DNA of 64,000 bases from Spizellomyces punctatus DAOM BR117 (lineage: Eukaryota; Chytridiomycota; Chytridiomycetes; Spizellomycetales; Spizellomycetaceae). Made by a program: the position numbers and the translations under genes. Shown in pieces: positions 50,557 through 62,300 of the stretch. The notes beneath the pieces were generated by a model, which saw nothing but the letters and a program-made list of their open reading frames with translations, searched no databases and was not told the DNA's origin. Within the stretch, counting starts at the first letter, position 1; every line of letters starts with the position of its first letter. The DNA lies in NCBI RefSeq assembly GCF_000182565.1, contig NW_015971546.1:186001-250000 (forward strand). Direction: 5' to 3'.

Positions 50557-52624
50557 ATGTCAATAGGTGGCCTGCGGGTCCGACTTCAATTTTCCCCTCC
50601 TCTACCGTCTAATCGTTGCTGGTATGAAGTTTCATATACAGATCGACATACCCTTATTAGCGATCTAGCTACCTCGCTTTGGCATGACTTTGATCTGAAG
50701 AAGCTCGCAAAGGCGGAGCAATTGAAGTTGGAGGTCGATGGCTTTGAACTAGGGAGGTCGTCGACGACAAAGGGCATCGTTAGAGAGGGCGACTTGATTG
50801 TGTAAGAATATATTAGACTCCTTTGGTTCTCAACATCACCGTACTGATCTTGGTCGTCTGCCTGCAGTGTCAGCTGTGTCCAAGGGGGCTCTGTTGCATC
50901 TCCTAGGATAGATGGTATTGAAATTTGAACAACAGCTTATTTTGACGTACAGATTCTCACATGTCGATTTATGTCTGGAAACCAGTTCGGATCAAGCGGA
51001 AGCGGCGAGTCTCCTTCTCATCAACTGAAGGCTCGGATTCCAAATCCAAGAGAACAAAGACTGTGACCAATGACACCGTGTCTGGCAACAAGAAGATTGA
51101 GGTAGCATCTGAAGTAGATAAAATTCAAGTCGGCACGAAAGATACCGTAGAAGCGGAGGATGATGGTTCTTCTGATTCGTCAAGTGATGAGACTTCCAGT
51201 GGAGAGTCATCTGAGGAGTCGTCGAAGGAGTCGTCGGAAGAATCTTCTAAAGAATCCTCAGAAGAGTCATCGGACGAGGCATCTGAGGAATCAGAAGAAT
51301 CTTCGGACGAGTCGTCTGAAGAGGCATCCAAGAAGCCGTCCGTAGTGAAATCTTCAGAAAAGGAGCAGAAAGGAGATTCATCGAAACAAGCGAATTTGAA
51401 AGAGAGTAAAGTGGGATCGAAGGAAAATGGGATACGTGTGGAGAGTCGTACGCTGACCGTGAACGGAGTGACTTCGCAGAAAGAGGTTCGTTATCCCCCA
51501 CCAAGAGCAAAGCTGCTGTGCGCTAACGATGGTGTAAAGGTAGGACGACCACAAATGTCTGTGAAGAGCAGCGAAACGGGACAAGTTGGCAAGCGCATCT
51601 CCCGGTCACCGGCGGGAGCCACAATATCTGATATTGCTCCTCCATTATCGCTGGGGAAGAAAAAGAAGCGTCAAATGGAGGAGTTGATCAATCACCAAAG
51701 AGTTCATGTGAGGTTTGCAGATGCCGACGATGAAGAAGAGCATGCGGCTGAGCAAGATGGTGAGTGGTCGAATCATCCCAGTGCAGCGTTCGAAGGCACG
51801 GTGTCTGATGTTGCTCTGCTAGTGTCACTTGGGAAGAAAAATGCAACGCTTTCGCAAGACTCAGTGAATGTAGGTAGAAACCATGTGAGATTTGGGGATG
51901 GAGAGGACAATGCAGTTACCGAGGCATCAGAGGTATATTTCACTCTGGATTTCTTTCTGGGCACTTCACACTGTTCTTACCTACGGTTCAACCTACAATT
52001 GCTTTAGCCTAGTCATACTTCAATCGGTCGATCGCGTGTCATCTATACACAAGTCTATCTTGAGGATGACCAGAAGAACAAGGGGAAAAGACGTCGAAAT
52101 CGTTCAAGGTATTCCATGGAGGGACAAACAACAACAGATGGCGAAGAGGTGAACGGATCAGCACGCCCTACGTCGGTATCAGCAGCTGCAGTTGAGAAAG
52201 GACCAAAGAAGAACTACGCTGCCATGCCTGCTCTGATCGGAAGCCCAGTAAGTGGGCAGACAATTGCCTACAAGATTTTAGAGATGTCAGATACATATTG
52301 CCCGGTGATATCCGACTTTAAGGTGATCGCCTTGCTGATATTGAGCATTTCTCTAATACATACTAACGGATGTTGCTCTGATGTTTGTTGTAGGAGGGAT
52401 TAGTCCTTTCCGTTGACCCTCGGCGATCACTTGTTACACTCAAGTTGAAAAATTCTTTCCGACCAGCAACCACGAGTAATGAAGAGGACGAAGAGGTTGC
52501 GGAAGGCATGCTAGGGAAGTTCGACTTACCTCCAGATGATTGGTACATCTTGGAGGGGGCGCAACATCAAGAGATCATAACATTGGAACTCGCCAGCCTC
52601 ATTGATACCAGGATTGTCTCGTGA
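50557..52624 (+). CDS. Coilin (Cajal-body protein) homologue
   Basis: Scaffold of nuclear Cajal bodies, involved in snRNP biogenesis. Exons 50557-50801, 50868-50914, 50953-51932, 52008-52322, 52394-52624; 605 residues (human coilin 576). N-terminal self-association domain: RVRLQFSPPLPSNRCWYEV, DLKKLAKAEQLKLEVDGFEL, then the GDLIVV strand. A basic stretch (VRIKRKRRV) is a likely nuclear localisation signal. The middle is disordered, with a long Ser/Glu run (51175-51345, SSEESSKESSEESS type) that invites CK2 phosphorylation. The C-terminal Tudor-like domain is visible as ALIGSPVSGQTIAYKILEM, YCPVISDFKEGLVLSVDP and a final strand TLELASLIDTRIVS. The order of both end domains matches coilin, so the assignment is firm. 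Confidence 0.88.
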
Positions 52625-52870
52625 GAATGAACTGCGAGTCACCATTATGCGCGGGATGTGACACCAACATAGAATGTGTTCGCAAGTTATATTTTTCTGC
52701 AGATGCATTCTCCATCTTCATTTTCAATAATACTTCATATATACAAAGGGGTAACAGGAACTACTATACATCTCGCGCATTGCTGTCTTTTCAACGTCGA
52801 CGCTCGCCAGGACTAAGGTTATACCACACCGCCAGTCCCTTGACGTGCGAAACAAAGTCAATGATAAGAG

Positions 52871-53221
52871 TCAGTAAGCGCGAAAATGCCACGAAAAGAT
52901 ACAGTCTGCACCCACCGCAATTAACATGCCACCTCCAATAATTCCGTAGGAAATCGAAAACATTCGCGCACTTTCTTGTCTGATATGTTTTCGAATGGCT
53001 TCCTTTTCTTCTTCCGACATGTTTGCCATTGGATCACGTTCCTTTGAATAGACCCACGTCTCGTCTACAAGAGGTTTTTCCTGGTCGGGTGGAATGGGCG
53101 GTGTCGTGGACTGACGCGGGCCTGTCTTTCCTGTCAGATCTGCGGGAGTGGCTAGGCGTCTGATAGGCAGACGTGTAAGTAGTGGAAGGCTGATACGAGT
53201 AGAACGGGCGAGAAGGGGCAT
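52871..53221 (-). CDS. Small, probably mitochondrial single-TM protein
   Basis: Single-exon model of 116 residues starting at the ATG at 53221. The first ~30 residues are rich in Arg, Leu and Ser with no acidic residues (MPLLARSTRISLPLLTRLPI), a typical matrix-targeting presequence. A hydrophilic part follows (KERDPMANMSEEEKEAIRK), then one C-terminal helix (SISYGIIGGGMLIAVGADCIF). Probably an inner-membrane subunit or assembly factor; the family is not recognised. A GTGGGT donor-like site just after LIA leaves open a further exon. It ends 246 bp from the coilin stop, convergent. Confidence 0.7.
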   Translation of the reverse strand: MPLLARSTRISLPLLTRLPIRRLATPADLTGKTGPRQSTTPPIPPDQEKPLVDETWVYSKERDPMANMSEEEKEAIRKHIRQESARMFSISYGIIGGGMLIAVGADCIFSWHFRAY

Positions 53222-53575
53222 TGTTATGCTAGTAGGGTTGTCAGCGATGGAGAGGTGTTCATTTGCTTGCAGGATAGAACCGATCAGAGGAGCGACGAGT
53301 TGAGTCATCCGTCGTATCGGTTACGTCATCAGAATTGAAGTCGTTATGTCGATATGTCGTCTCAAGCTGTAGAGATTTTCAGGCAATAAGTTTCTACGCA
53401 TGTCTGTAACGTAAATAGAACAAATTGTGCTCTTCGTATCGGTTATACTGTGTTTTTTGTTCAAAAAGATACAGATACAGCAAAAGCGTGGTAGACATTT
53501 CAATAGACCGGAATGTACAATCCAAAAAGCAAAACTACCACTATACAGTCCCCCCCAAAAAAGTTTGCTTTCGAA
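53222..53575. other. Intergenic, nothing recognised
   Basis: 354 bp between two minus-strand genes. Confidence 0.5.
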
Positions 53576-54082
53576 CTAAATCACATCATCTGCTGATTTC
53601 CCCTCTAGCAGTGCCTTTTCCTCCTCTGCCCTTTCAATCTCAGGATCCTTTCCTTGATTGAAGAATTCTACAACGGGTTTCATGGCCTCTTGTCTCGCCA
53701 TTGTCTCATCAGCGAGCTGTCTCTGCTGTTCTCTCCGTAACTCGGCAGCAAGTTCATCACGCTTTTCCAATGCCTCGTGTGAAGGATGTTCGCCTGATTC
53801 TCGGGCAGCTGCATCTGCTGCTTGAATAATGTAGGAAGCAGCCTTGGAGATTGTTTCGGTTGCGGATTGATAGAGTTCGCGAGTTTCACGTCTGATTCGG
53901 TCAGAAGTCTCCCGGGCTGCGTTCATGGCTTCGATGGACTCTTCTTTTCCTTCGTTTGCGTAATGTGCGGCGGTTTCTGTTCCTGCGTGTTTGGCATCAG
54001 GAGAGGTCTCTAGGGCTTTTTTGGCATGGGCTGCCCAGGTATCTGTAGGCTTTGGTGTGGGATTTGATGGATCAGAAGCCAT
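53576..54082 (-). CDS. LEA-like amphipathic helical protein
   Basis: A single exon of 168 residues with ATG at 54082. It is very hydrophilic, without Cys or Trp-rich core, and nearly all predicted helix: WAAHAKKALETSPDAKHAGT, EESIEAMNAARETSDRIRRE, ASYIIQAADAAARESGEHPS, ELAAELRREQQRQLADETM. The Ala/Lys/Glu-rich composition and 11-residue-like periodicity are those of group 3 late embryogenesis abundant (LEA) and related desiccation-protection proteins. A plain coiled-coil protein is the alternative. A stress role alongside trehalose synthesis in the same window is an inference. No signal peptide or membrane helix. Confidence 0.65.
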   Translation of the reverse strand: MASDPSNPTPKPTDTWAAHAKKALETSPDAKHAGTETAAHYANEGKEESIEAMNAARETSDRIRRETRELYQSATETISKAASYIIQAADAAARESGEHPSHEALEKRDELAAELRREQQRQLADETMARQEAMKPVVEFFNQGKDPEIERAEEEKALLEGKSADDVI

Positions 54083-54396
54083 TGTAAAGGTATCTTGAGT
54101 CGTCGTCGTTTTGTAGGTGTGTGTGTATGGTTTGGACGAAGAGAAATGGAGATTAAGACTTTTCGCTTTTTAAGAGTCCTCGTCCCTTGTGACGTCACCA
54201 GACAACAACTCGATCCCTCGGCGATCTGACCCTGCAAATGACCCATCATCCAAGGATTTTGTTTATACGCTTCCAAGTAGATGAATTCTATTTCTTTGTG
54301 TGAAATATCAAATAATGATACGAGAATGATTCTATATACAATACACTATGTAAACAACTATGCAAGAAACATAAACACATAAAAGTGACTACGAAA
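54083..54396. other. Intergenic, nothing recognised
   Basis: 314 bp between two minus-strand genes, AT-rich around 54290-54390. Confidence 0.5.
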
Positions 54397-55971
54397 TTAA
54401 TTCTTTTTGCTGGTATCCGCAGAGTTGGAAGTCTGCCCTTCCACCTCATCTGTCGGGGATGCCTCCTGAGTCAATAGCGTCAACTCATCTGTAGGATCCT
54501 TCAGAGGCACTTGTGATGCATTTTCGGCCTCCCAATCCTCCAACTCTTGTCGTTCACCAGCCAACATGGTTATCAGATCTATCTGTTCGTCTTGTTCTTC
54601 TATAAGCATCGTCTTTAAGTCAATTCTTTCGTCCCGAGTATCAAACTTTTCATCTGCTTCTGGGTCTATGTATGCGGGGGCGGACCAACTCCGGGAAACG
54701 CCCGCGAGAGTGCATGGAATGTTGGCATTGCCTTGACTTGCCCCACTGGTTCGGCCCTTCATTCCACTCGTGCCGTTCCATACAGGAACACTCACCGAGA
54801 CATACTCGTCTCTTCTCTCCTCCAAACCGGTCATCACCCCCAGCATATCTCCGACATCCCACCCTGCAGCCATTGTCTGTTGCAACTGTCGGCGAGCTCG
54901 TCTTCGAGCTAGTGGTCGAGCGATAAACTCTGGGATAAAGTCTTCGTAGAGCAAATACACAATTCCGTTGATGATCCCCCCAATGTGGAAAAAGATGTAT
55001 GGGAATACGTAATAAATAGGAGGTACTCGTGCAGGTCCTTGTCCAAGCAGCGGGGTATATAGTGGCACCCCACTAATCCACTAATTCATAGCAAGGACAG
55101 GCAAAAGTATTTAGTTTCTGCAAAGGATTCGCAGTCATCTTGGGGGAGCACTTGAACTCACCTTGACAGAGTAGACCAATACATAGACTGTGATTTTACT
55201 GGCCGCTTTATTGACATCAGAATGAGCGAAAACAAGCTTCCCACCCTGAACAGTAATTGCAAGCACCCGTTCCAGATCACGACTTGTTCTCCAAATTTTG
55301 ACCAGGACAGGCGTTGAAAACGCCACGACCGAAGCTATACTGCATAGCAGCAGGGTGACTGCCGCAATTGCGATATTTCGAGAGTGTTCACCTTGGGTCG
55401 TGTCAATAAAACAGCTTTATAAAAGATCAGCCAAAGTCCCTCTTTCCATAACATGATCGTAAGGGCAAGACACGTACGAAAACTCTCCCAAGGGACCGAA
55501 CCAATTCGTCTCCCAGCAAATAACAAGGAGAGTGAGGCATATTCCATTCGCTGGAATGAGGAGGCCCCAGTCGTACTTTCCCCAGCTCACTTCCCACTGC
55601 CGACACACACGAGCATAGGTAAAGGCAGAGAGAAACGAGGACAGAAGGTACTCGACCGCAGCAAAGTAGCCCGTAAAAGCACCCATGGCTCGACAAGTTG
55701 TTCCCGTAAACAGTCGCTGTTTGATAATTTGATACAATGCTGTCGTTCCAAAGCTTGTCAACATGAGAAACTCTCCTATTACAATATACACTGGTATTCT
55801 CTGTGATAGTGACAGTGCTTTTTTCTCCTTGAAGACGAGAACATAGGACCGGTAAAAGACGAGTGAAATGACAATGAGGTGTATTGGGGCGAGAACAAGG
55901 AACGAGAGGTTCACGAGGAGGTAGTTGTCAAGGTAAAACTGTCGTGCAGCATCATCGTCTGAAGACGACAT
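54397..55971 (-). CDS. Seven-transmembrane, GPCR-like protein
   Basis: Exons 55478-55971, 55162-55414, 54397-55080; 476 residues. Seven hydrophobic segments can be picked out: NLSFLVLAPIHLIVISLVFY; VYIVIGEFLMLTSFGTTALY; GYFAAVEYLLSSFLSAFTYA; GLLIPANGICLTLLVICW; NIAIAAVTLLLCSIASVVAF; KITVYVLVYSVKWISGVPLY; YYVFPYIFFHIGGIINGIVY. The order, spacing and an Arg at the cytosolic end of TM3 (YARVCRQW) resemble cAMP-receptor-like/fungal carbon-sensing (Git3/CAR-type) GPCRs. A ~180-residue cytosolic tail is acidic and disordered (QEASPTDEVEGQ). ATG at 55971 (an upstream TTG-initiated extension is not used). Ligand unknown. Divergent from the CoA-ligase gene with 246 bp between ATGs. Confidence 0.75.
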
Positions 55972-56217
55972 GATGACTTGCTGGGAGCGATGAACAATGG
56001 GCAATCATGCAAAAACCAACGACAATGTCACCAGCCATAGAATCCCAGTTCGTGTGTGCCAAAGCGGCACAAAAACAAGTCCAAGAAAGCAAATAAAAAA
56101 ATTGTCTTTTATTATTAAACAAGTTGAGTGAAACCATCGAATAGCGCGGCTTCACACTTTTACCATTAAAGATATTTAATAAGAACTTGGTTTTAATGAT
56201 CTTTTTGTTGATTAAAG
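55972..56217. promoter_or_regulatory. Short divergent promoter region
   Basis: 246 bp between the ATGs of the 7TM gene and the CoA ligase-like gene. AT-rich, with no defined site. Confidence 0.45.
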
Positions 56218-58307
56218 ATGTCGCCCAACACAACAACAACGACGACGAGGACGAGCTTGTCGGAATTCCAAAGCTCATATCCCCCCATCCAAATTCCTTG
56301 CACCGATTTATATAGTTTTATTTTTGGCCAACTTTCAAGGTGTTCATCCAATGTACCAGCTCTCATCGATGCTGCGACGGATGAACAAGTGAGCTATTCA
56401 GAGCTTCATGCTCGCATAAATCGTCTTGCTGCCGGCTTGAGCGCCCATTGGGGCATCAAAAAGGGCAATGTCGTCGCGATCTACGGTAACGATTAAAAAA
56501 AGAAGGATGAGGCTTATGATGAAAAGACCTGATATATTTTCAAATTTTGGCCCTTAGCCCCAAATACCATTGATTTTGTCATTTCCGTTTACGCCATTGT
56601 TCGACTCGGCGCAACAGTCACCACTGCCAATGCTGCCTACACGTAAGTGCTACTTGCTACATCTAAAGCTCAAGTTGTGCTAACGGGGATTGTCGGCAGA
56701 TCCAAAGAACTCGTATACCAACTACGGGATGCCAACGCAGTCGCCATCCTCACCGTTCCCTCCGCGTTAAATGTCGCTCGGGAATCCGCGTTATCTGCCG
56801 GTATCAGTACAAGCCGGATAGCAGTCATGGGCTCTCGAGCATCAAGTGATGCACCTCACATACGAGATCTCATGGTGGATCTCGAACCTCCCAAGATTGT
56901 CTTTACTCTAGACGAATTGGCACAACATCCTGCCTTCCTCTGCTACAGCTCTGGTACAACTGGGAGATCAAAAGGAGTGATACTAACTCACAGAAACATA
57001 ACAGCAAACGTTGCCCAGAACGCGGCGGTAAAAGTCACGGATTACACCCAATGTCGGGTGTGGTCCGCCATCCTACCATTCTATCATGTTTACGGACTCG
57101 TGTCGATCATGGCCGTTGCGTTGTACCAACGCTGTACGCTCGTTATCATGGAAAAATTTGAGTTCAAAGCCTTTCTCGAGATGGTGCAAAAGTATAAAGT
57201 GCAAGGATTGCAAGTTGCGCCTCCAATCGTCGTCCAGATATTGAACGTAAGAACATCAAATGGCTGGGCTTGCATACTACCGCGATTAACCGTTCCTTCC
57301 TTCTCAAGAACCCACTAGCCAAACAGTATGACCTTTCGTCCATCAAAGCAATGCACTCCGCAGCGGCACCTCTCAGTAAAGACATTGAAGACGCAGTAAG
57401 CGAAAGATTTGGGTTGCCAATAAAACAAGGGTTTGGCATGACAGGTATGCTACATGGGTTTAGCAGAGTATTGCTGTACCGATGGAGTACTTACTGTCTC
57501 TTTAGAATCCGGACCAAGCTCTCACTCAAATCCCAATCACAAGATAAAGTCAGGATCAATCGGCATTCTGTACCCGAACATGGAGGTGCGTTTGATAATT
57601 TGATTGTAAGATTGTTTCGGCCTTCACGGACTGGCAACATTTAGGCCAAGATTATACATGTCGAAACCGGACAGACTGTGCCAATTGGGGAGGAAGGCGA
57701 AATGTGCCTTCGAGGCCCAAATATCATGAAAGGCTACCTCAACAATGCAGAAGCCACCAGAAATACTATTGATAGCGAGGGATGGTTGCACACAGGTAAC
57801 GATCCAACTCTTTGTTTATACTCGAAACACGTGTTTCTAACGATCCAGTGGGCTTCATGTATAGGCGACATTGCGCGCGCCGACACAGAAGGTTATTTCT
57901 ACATCGTCGACCGACTGAAAGAGTTGATCAAATACAAAGGCTTTCAAGTACCTCCGGCGGAACTCGAAGGAATCCTCCTAACACATCCCATGGTCCTCGA
58001 CGCTGCAGTCATTCCACGAAATGACGCACGTGCCGGAGAAGTTCCCCGAGCATATATTGTCCTGAGACCTGAGAGTTGCGTGAGCGAAACTGAGATTCGA
58101 GAATTCGTGGATGGGAAGGTCTCGGGACACAAGGTATGTCACCTTACTGCAACAATATACATGTATCGATAATACTGATTTGACAACACACAAAAGAAAC
58201 TCCGTGGGGGTGTTCGCTTCATTCCCGCAATTCCAAAATCGCCCTCTGGAAAGATTTTGAGACGAGTTTTAAGAGATATGGATAAAAGGGAAATGGCAAA
58301 ACTCTGA
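56218..58307 (+). CDS. 4-coumarate-CoA-ligase-like acyl-CoA synthetase
   Basis: Adenylates a carboxylic acid with ATP and transfers it to CoA. Exons 56218-56485, 56558-56642, 56700-57246, 57309-57444, 57506-57585, 57645-57795, 57865-58133, 58197-58307; 548 residues, usual for the family, all in phase. ANL-superfamily motifs in order: CYSSGTTGRSKGVILTHRN (P-loop), PFYHVYG, SAAAPL, GFGMTESGPSS, GWLHTGDIARAD with the ATP-binding Asp, IVDRLKELIKYKGFQVPPAE and the C-terminal catalytic Lys in PKSPSGKILRR. The protein ends AKL, a recognised variant of the type-1 peroxisomal signal. Substrate unknown (aromatic or fatty acid); peroxisomal placement is likely but inferred. Confidence 0.92.
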
Positions 58308-59323
58308 GAGGTTGAAATCAAAATATGGGGCGGGTTGCAATGGTGCTTGTAGAATGTTTGTTATTTAGTTGAGCAGCTTCTGGATAGAATGGATAAAACG
58401 CCCTGGTGGTAAAACTCCAAGAGGGACACCGAGCTCTCCCTGCTCAATCATTGCCCACACCGTCTTTTCTCCAAGGTCCAACATCAAGTATGCCAAACTT
58501 CATCAATGCATTCACAATCGTTATAACCCCCAAAACCTCATACGGATCCCCAGCTTCCGAGAGATACCGCGAATAGTAGTTAATACCAATCAACTGATTG
58601 TCAACTGATTGTCACAGCCGATATTTGCGGAAATAAAGTGACCTATACGGGTATACTGTAGATATGATACTCTGCTTAACGCATGTTGCTCTGACCAAAG
58701 TCAGCAACGTAAACCATTGACAAACTTGATTACAACTGATTGATTATCGAAAACCAGTTGTTCCAGCCAGCTTCCCAAATGCTATCCTCCCAATGTCGAT
58801 ACATAGGTTGACAATCATCGGAGTTTTTCCCTTGGGCGGAAGATCTCATCCAAAATACCGCTCGTCCAAAGATAAGATGCTATCATGATTGTGTCGGTCA
58901 GTTGATTTCTTCAATGAAAGATCAAAGTTGGATGATCCCAGGGATCAGTAATGGGCGCATCGCAACTAACAAGTAGCTGCATGCAAACAATGCCCCTTAT
59001 CTCAAATTCTATGGCGATGAAGGAGCGGCAATGATGTGTATAGGACGATATTGGGTGGTAGAAACAGTTTGCCAGCGTATGAGAGAATCAGGTAGGAAAC
59101 GTTCCGGGTAAGAGATGATCGGTGAGCATCTGATTAGTTTGTTCTGAAAGTCTCGTTCGATGGGCTGGCAAACACAGCTAGAACGGAATGCCACCTGAAG
59201 GAGATAGTTTTTTATCATCAGATTAGATAGAATGTGGGTTTTCAATTGTTGAGACTCTATTTTGCGTGCATTTATGCTAGGATAGGTTAACAAATGATGT
59301 GCATGACTAATTTGTGATTCTCT
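58308..59323. other. Intergenic between convergent genes
   Basis: About 1 kb without a supported gene. Contains one short tandem repeat (listed separately). Confidence 0.6.
58591..58612. repeat. Two tandem copies of an 11-bp unit
   Basis: CAACTGATTGT occurs twice without a gap at 58591-58612. A partial copy (CAACTGATTG) lies near 58733. Short, of doubtful significance. Confidence 0.7.
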
Positions 59324-62300
59324 TTACATGCGAAGTTCACTAGAAAAGCGATCCAAGATAGAAATCGTGTGCGCGTAGAGTCTGCGTTATGGCCCAGGAG
59401 ATGAGTATTTGCAGTAGCGTCAGATGGAACACAGACTCTTACCGATTGAAGGCCATTTCGCTAACAGAAGCAGCACCAAAATCATCGTCATTGCTATCGC
59501 TTTCACTGTCCGAGTCGAGGACCATCACCTAGTCAAAGCATCATATGTGAGGCCAAAAGCTTGACTGCATAATGGTTTTCAATACTTGCATCCTCCTCGC
59601 GCTCTGGGACTCGTTGCCCGGATTTCTCAGTCTGTTCGCCAGACCCGAAAAGGACATGGAGATTTTCCTGGTCATTTGGTAAGCTGTTGAATCCGAGAAT
59701 CGAGATGCCATGGGCGGCGGCCATTGTTTCTTCCACAAAGAGGATACTAACAAAAGGTTGGGGATTGGAGCGTACGTAATGACTTCCAGGCAGAATGCCC
59801 CACCTGACAAGTCCATCATCGATGAGAGCAGTATCACGAAGACACAGCTTCAGGACGAATGGATATCAGCAATGGGCCGTATAAGAGATGTCAGAGTGGA
59901 GATACCTTGGCATGGCAGCATGCTAAGCGAATGAGAGTCTATCGTCAATGCGTAAAAAGGTCAGAAACATCTTTCCCTGTGTCGTCGATTTTTACCAATA
60001 GCATCATTCATCCATACCTCCATTTTAGCGAGCATAGAATCAGCTGCACTCGGGATGTTCCCAACAAGACGCCGAAGAGCGGAAAAATAAGAGCGTAGAA
60101 AGGTCTGACATTCCAGGGATAGCCTGCGCAGAGAGTAAATGTAGGGACAAGGTATTTGAACGCCAGATATTACGCTTTAAGGAACGTACTTGACTGTAAT
60201 GTTAGAAGCCGCATGGACAAACTAGGTAGAAGGATACAGAACATGTCAGCGAGAAGCATGACAATGGAGAGTATCAAGGTATACCTGCACAAAGTCTTCA
60301 TGGGACACATAGAACGGGTCGGCCGTCAGCTCATCGCCATGCTGCTGGTCGTTCAACTTCCGCATCTCTTGTGACAGAATGTGGCCGCTGATGATTTCAT
60401 CGTGTTTACTCTTGGTGGACGATTGGCACATGTTGAGAACAACGTCGAATTTGCTATACACTCGGAACGCATCAAAGAGTGCAGTGAGTTTGGATGTGGG
60501 CCGTATGTACGTTACCTTAGCAATGGCTTCACGGCCTCTTTCACCGTTTTCTGGATAGGGCGGTCAGAGCAACAACATATAATTCATTGCAAAGAACGTA
60601 GATGTCCACCTCCAAAGAAGTCTTTTCCTCTGGATCCCATCTTTTATTCTTGGCATTGTGAGTGCATGCTGATCCCCAGACACAGACATTTGCATGCAAC
60701 GGGACAATCTGTTCGCCGTGTGCCAATCCACGAAGGATAGGTGTGGCCACAGCTGATTGCATTGTCAGCTCTCATGGGTGTTCCGCTCGGCGTTAATGTG
60801 CAGTACGTACCTTCGCTCAGGCTCGCTACCTGCTTTCGGCTAAGCTTGTCTAATTCCACAAAAAGCACCCCGTCTCTGGCTTGTGTGAGCGGACTCGCTG
60901 AAAGGAAATAGGCTAGTATCAGCATGCCAGAGTTCGAGTAGGACAGTAAAAAGAAATAAGGTTCTGAATGCTCCCAGCAGACCTTGTATGCGCTGATGTT
61001 GTAGTTTTCCAGAGTCACTGATCTGTAGCAACGGATCATGTTTGGAATGTATTCCATGTGTCCAGATTTGGTTTCTATAAGCCTGATTGATGGATAATTC
61101 TACGGCACGTAGCTTAGGTGGTACTCCTTACCTACGCAAGCTTGCCGCCCGTAATATTAAGCGCAATAGGACTGGCGTGGTCAAGTCCACAGTGTACAGG
61201 AGATTAACGGATTGTCTCTGTGATCTAAGATCTGGCATAATATCCCCAGATGATGGTAACGATACGAGACTACAATGTCCTTGGTTCATCGTAGCAGCAG
61301 GAACCAATCGTTGCATTAACTCTTCACCTTAAAAGCATAGCAAGTTTCGCTTTCCTCCACATTGTCCGGGGCACGACATCATCTGTACCGTAATAAGAGA
61401 TTATTTGAAAATTGGATTAACAGGTTGGGAACTTACGACAGAAGCTGTCAACAAGCTTTTGTGAGAATGCATAAGGTGACAAGTTCGCTGCGATGTATAA
61501 TATTAGCCGTGCTCAAAGTTTGTCAGAACAATCATGTACGCAGCTACCTTGCTGCATTCGCAGAAAAACTTGTGGCAACAGATCGGTCCCGCGCCCGAAC
61601 ACATCGGGCTTTTGTGTGTTCAGAGTCCATGCCCTTCCAAGGTTCAAGTTGGCGGATAACGCAGGAGTCTAGTTCCCCATATGGTAAGTTAAACGTGTGC
61701 TGTAACGACCGCCATCAATGAACACATACCCAATTCAATTTGCGAGCATTATTAACCTGGATTCATGCCATCTTAGTTTGAACTCATCCTTACCGTGAAC
61801 GAAATACTAGTTAACTCACCCGAATCAGCATCCGATAGGTACTGACGAACCGAGTGCCAATGGTATAACCTTCAAAGGAAGTTGTTTACTAAAACATTCA
61901 TCCTCACTTTTGTTCTCTTATTACCAGGTTGGGCGTGCACACTGCCAATAAGCTCAATGTAGTCACCAACTTGGACAACATTGACAAGGTCATCTAGTGT
62001 TGTTCTCAGCACAGACTGTACTTGAGCGTAAGTCAGTTGATGATCCAAATACCTACCTTCCAAGTCGAATGTTACTTCTAACGGTGATATCAGTTTGGTG
62101 AGTGGTAATAATTAGGTAAAAGTAAATGCCATGGCATGCGTTACCGTTCGAGAAGCAACCGTCAGCGCATATGTTGAGCATTTGGCCCTTCTGCCGTACT
62201 TTGGGTTCGTCTTCGTTAGTGTGATCGAGGTTGACGTCAATATTTCAATAGTAGCGCATTCTACCTGTTGTTACTCGATCTGCAGCCATATCTAACATTA

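Noticed and set aside
51125-51331. Asp/Ser-rich minus-strand open frame
   Set aside because: Antisense of the Ser/Glu repeat in coilin.
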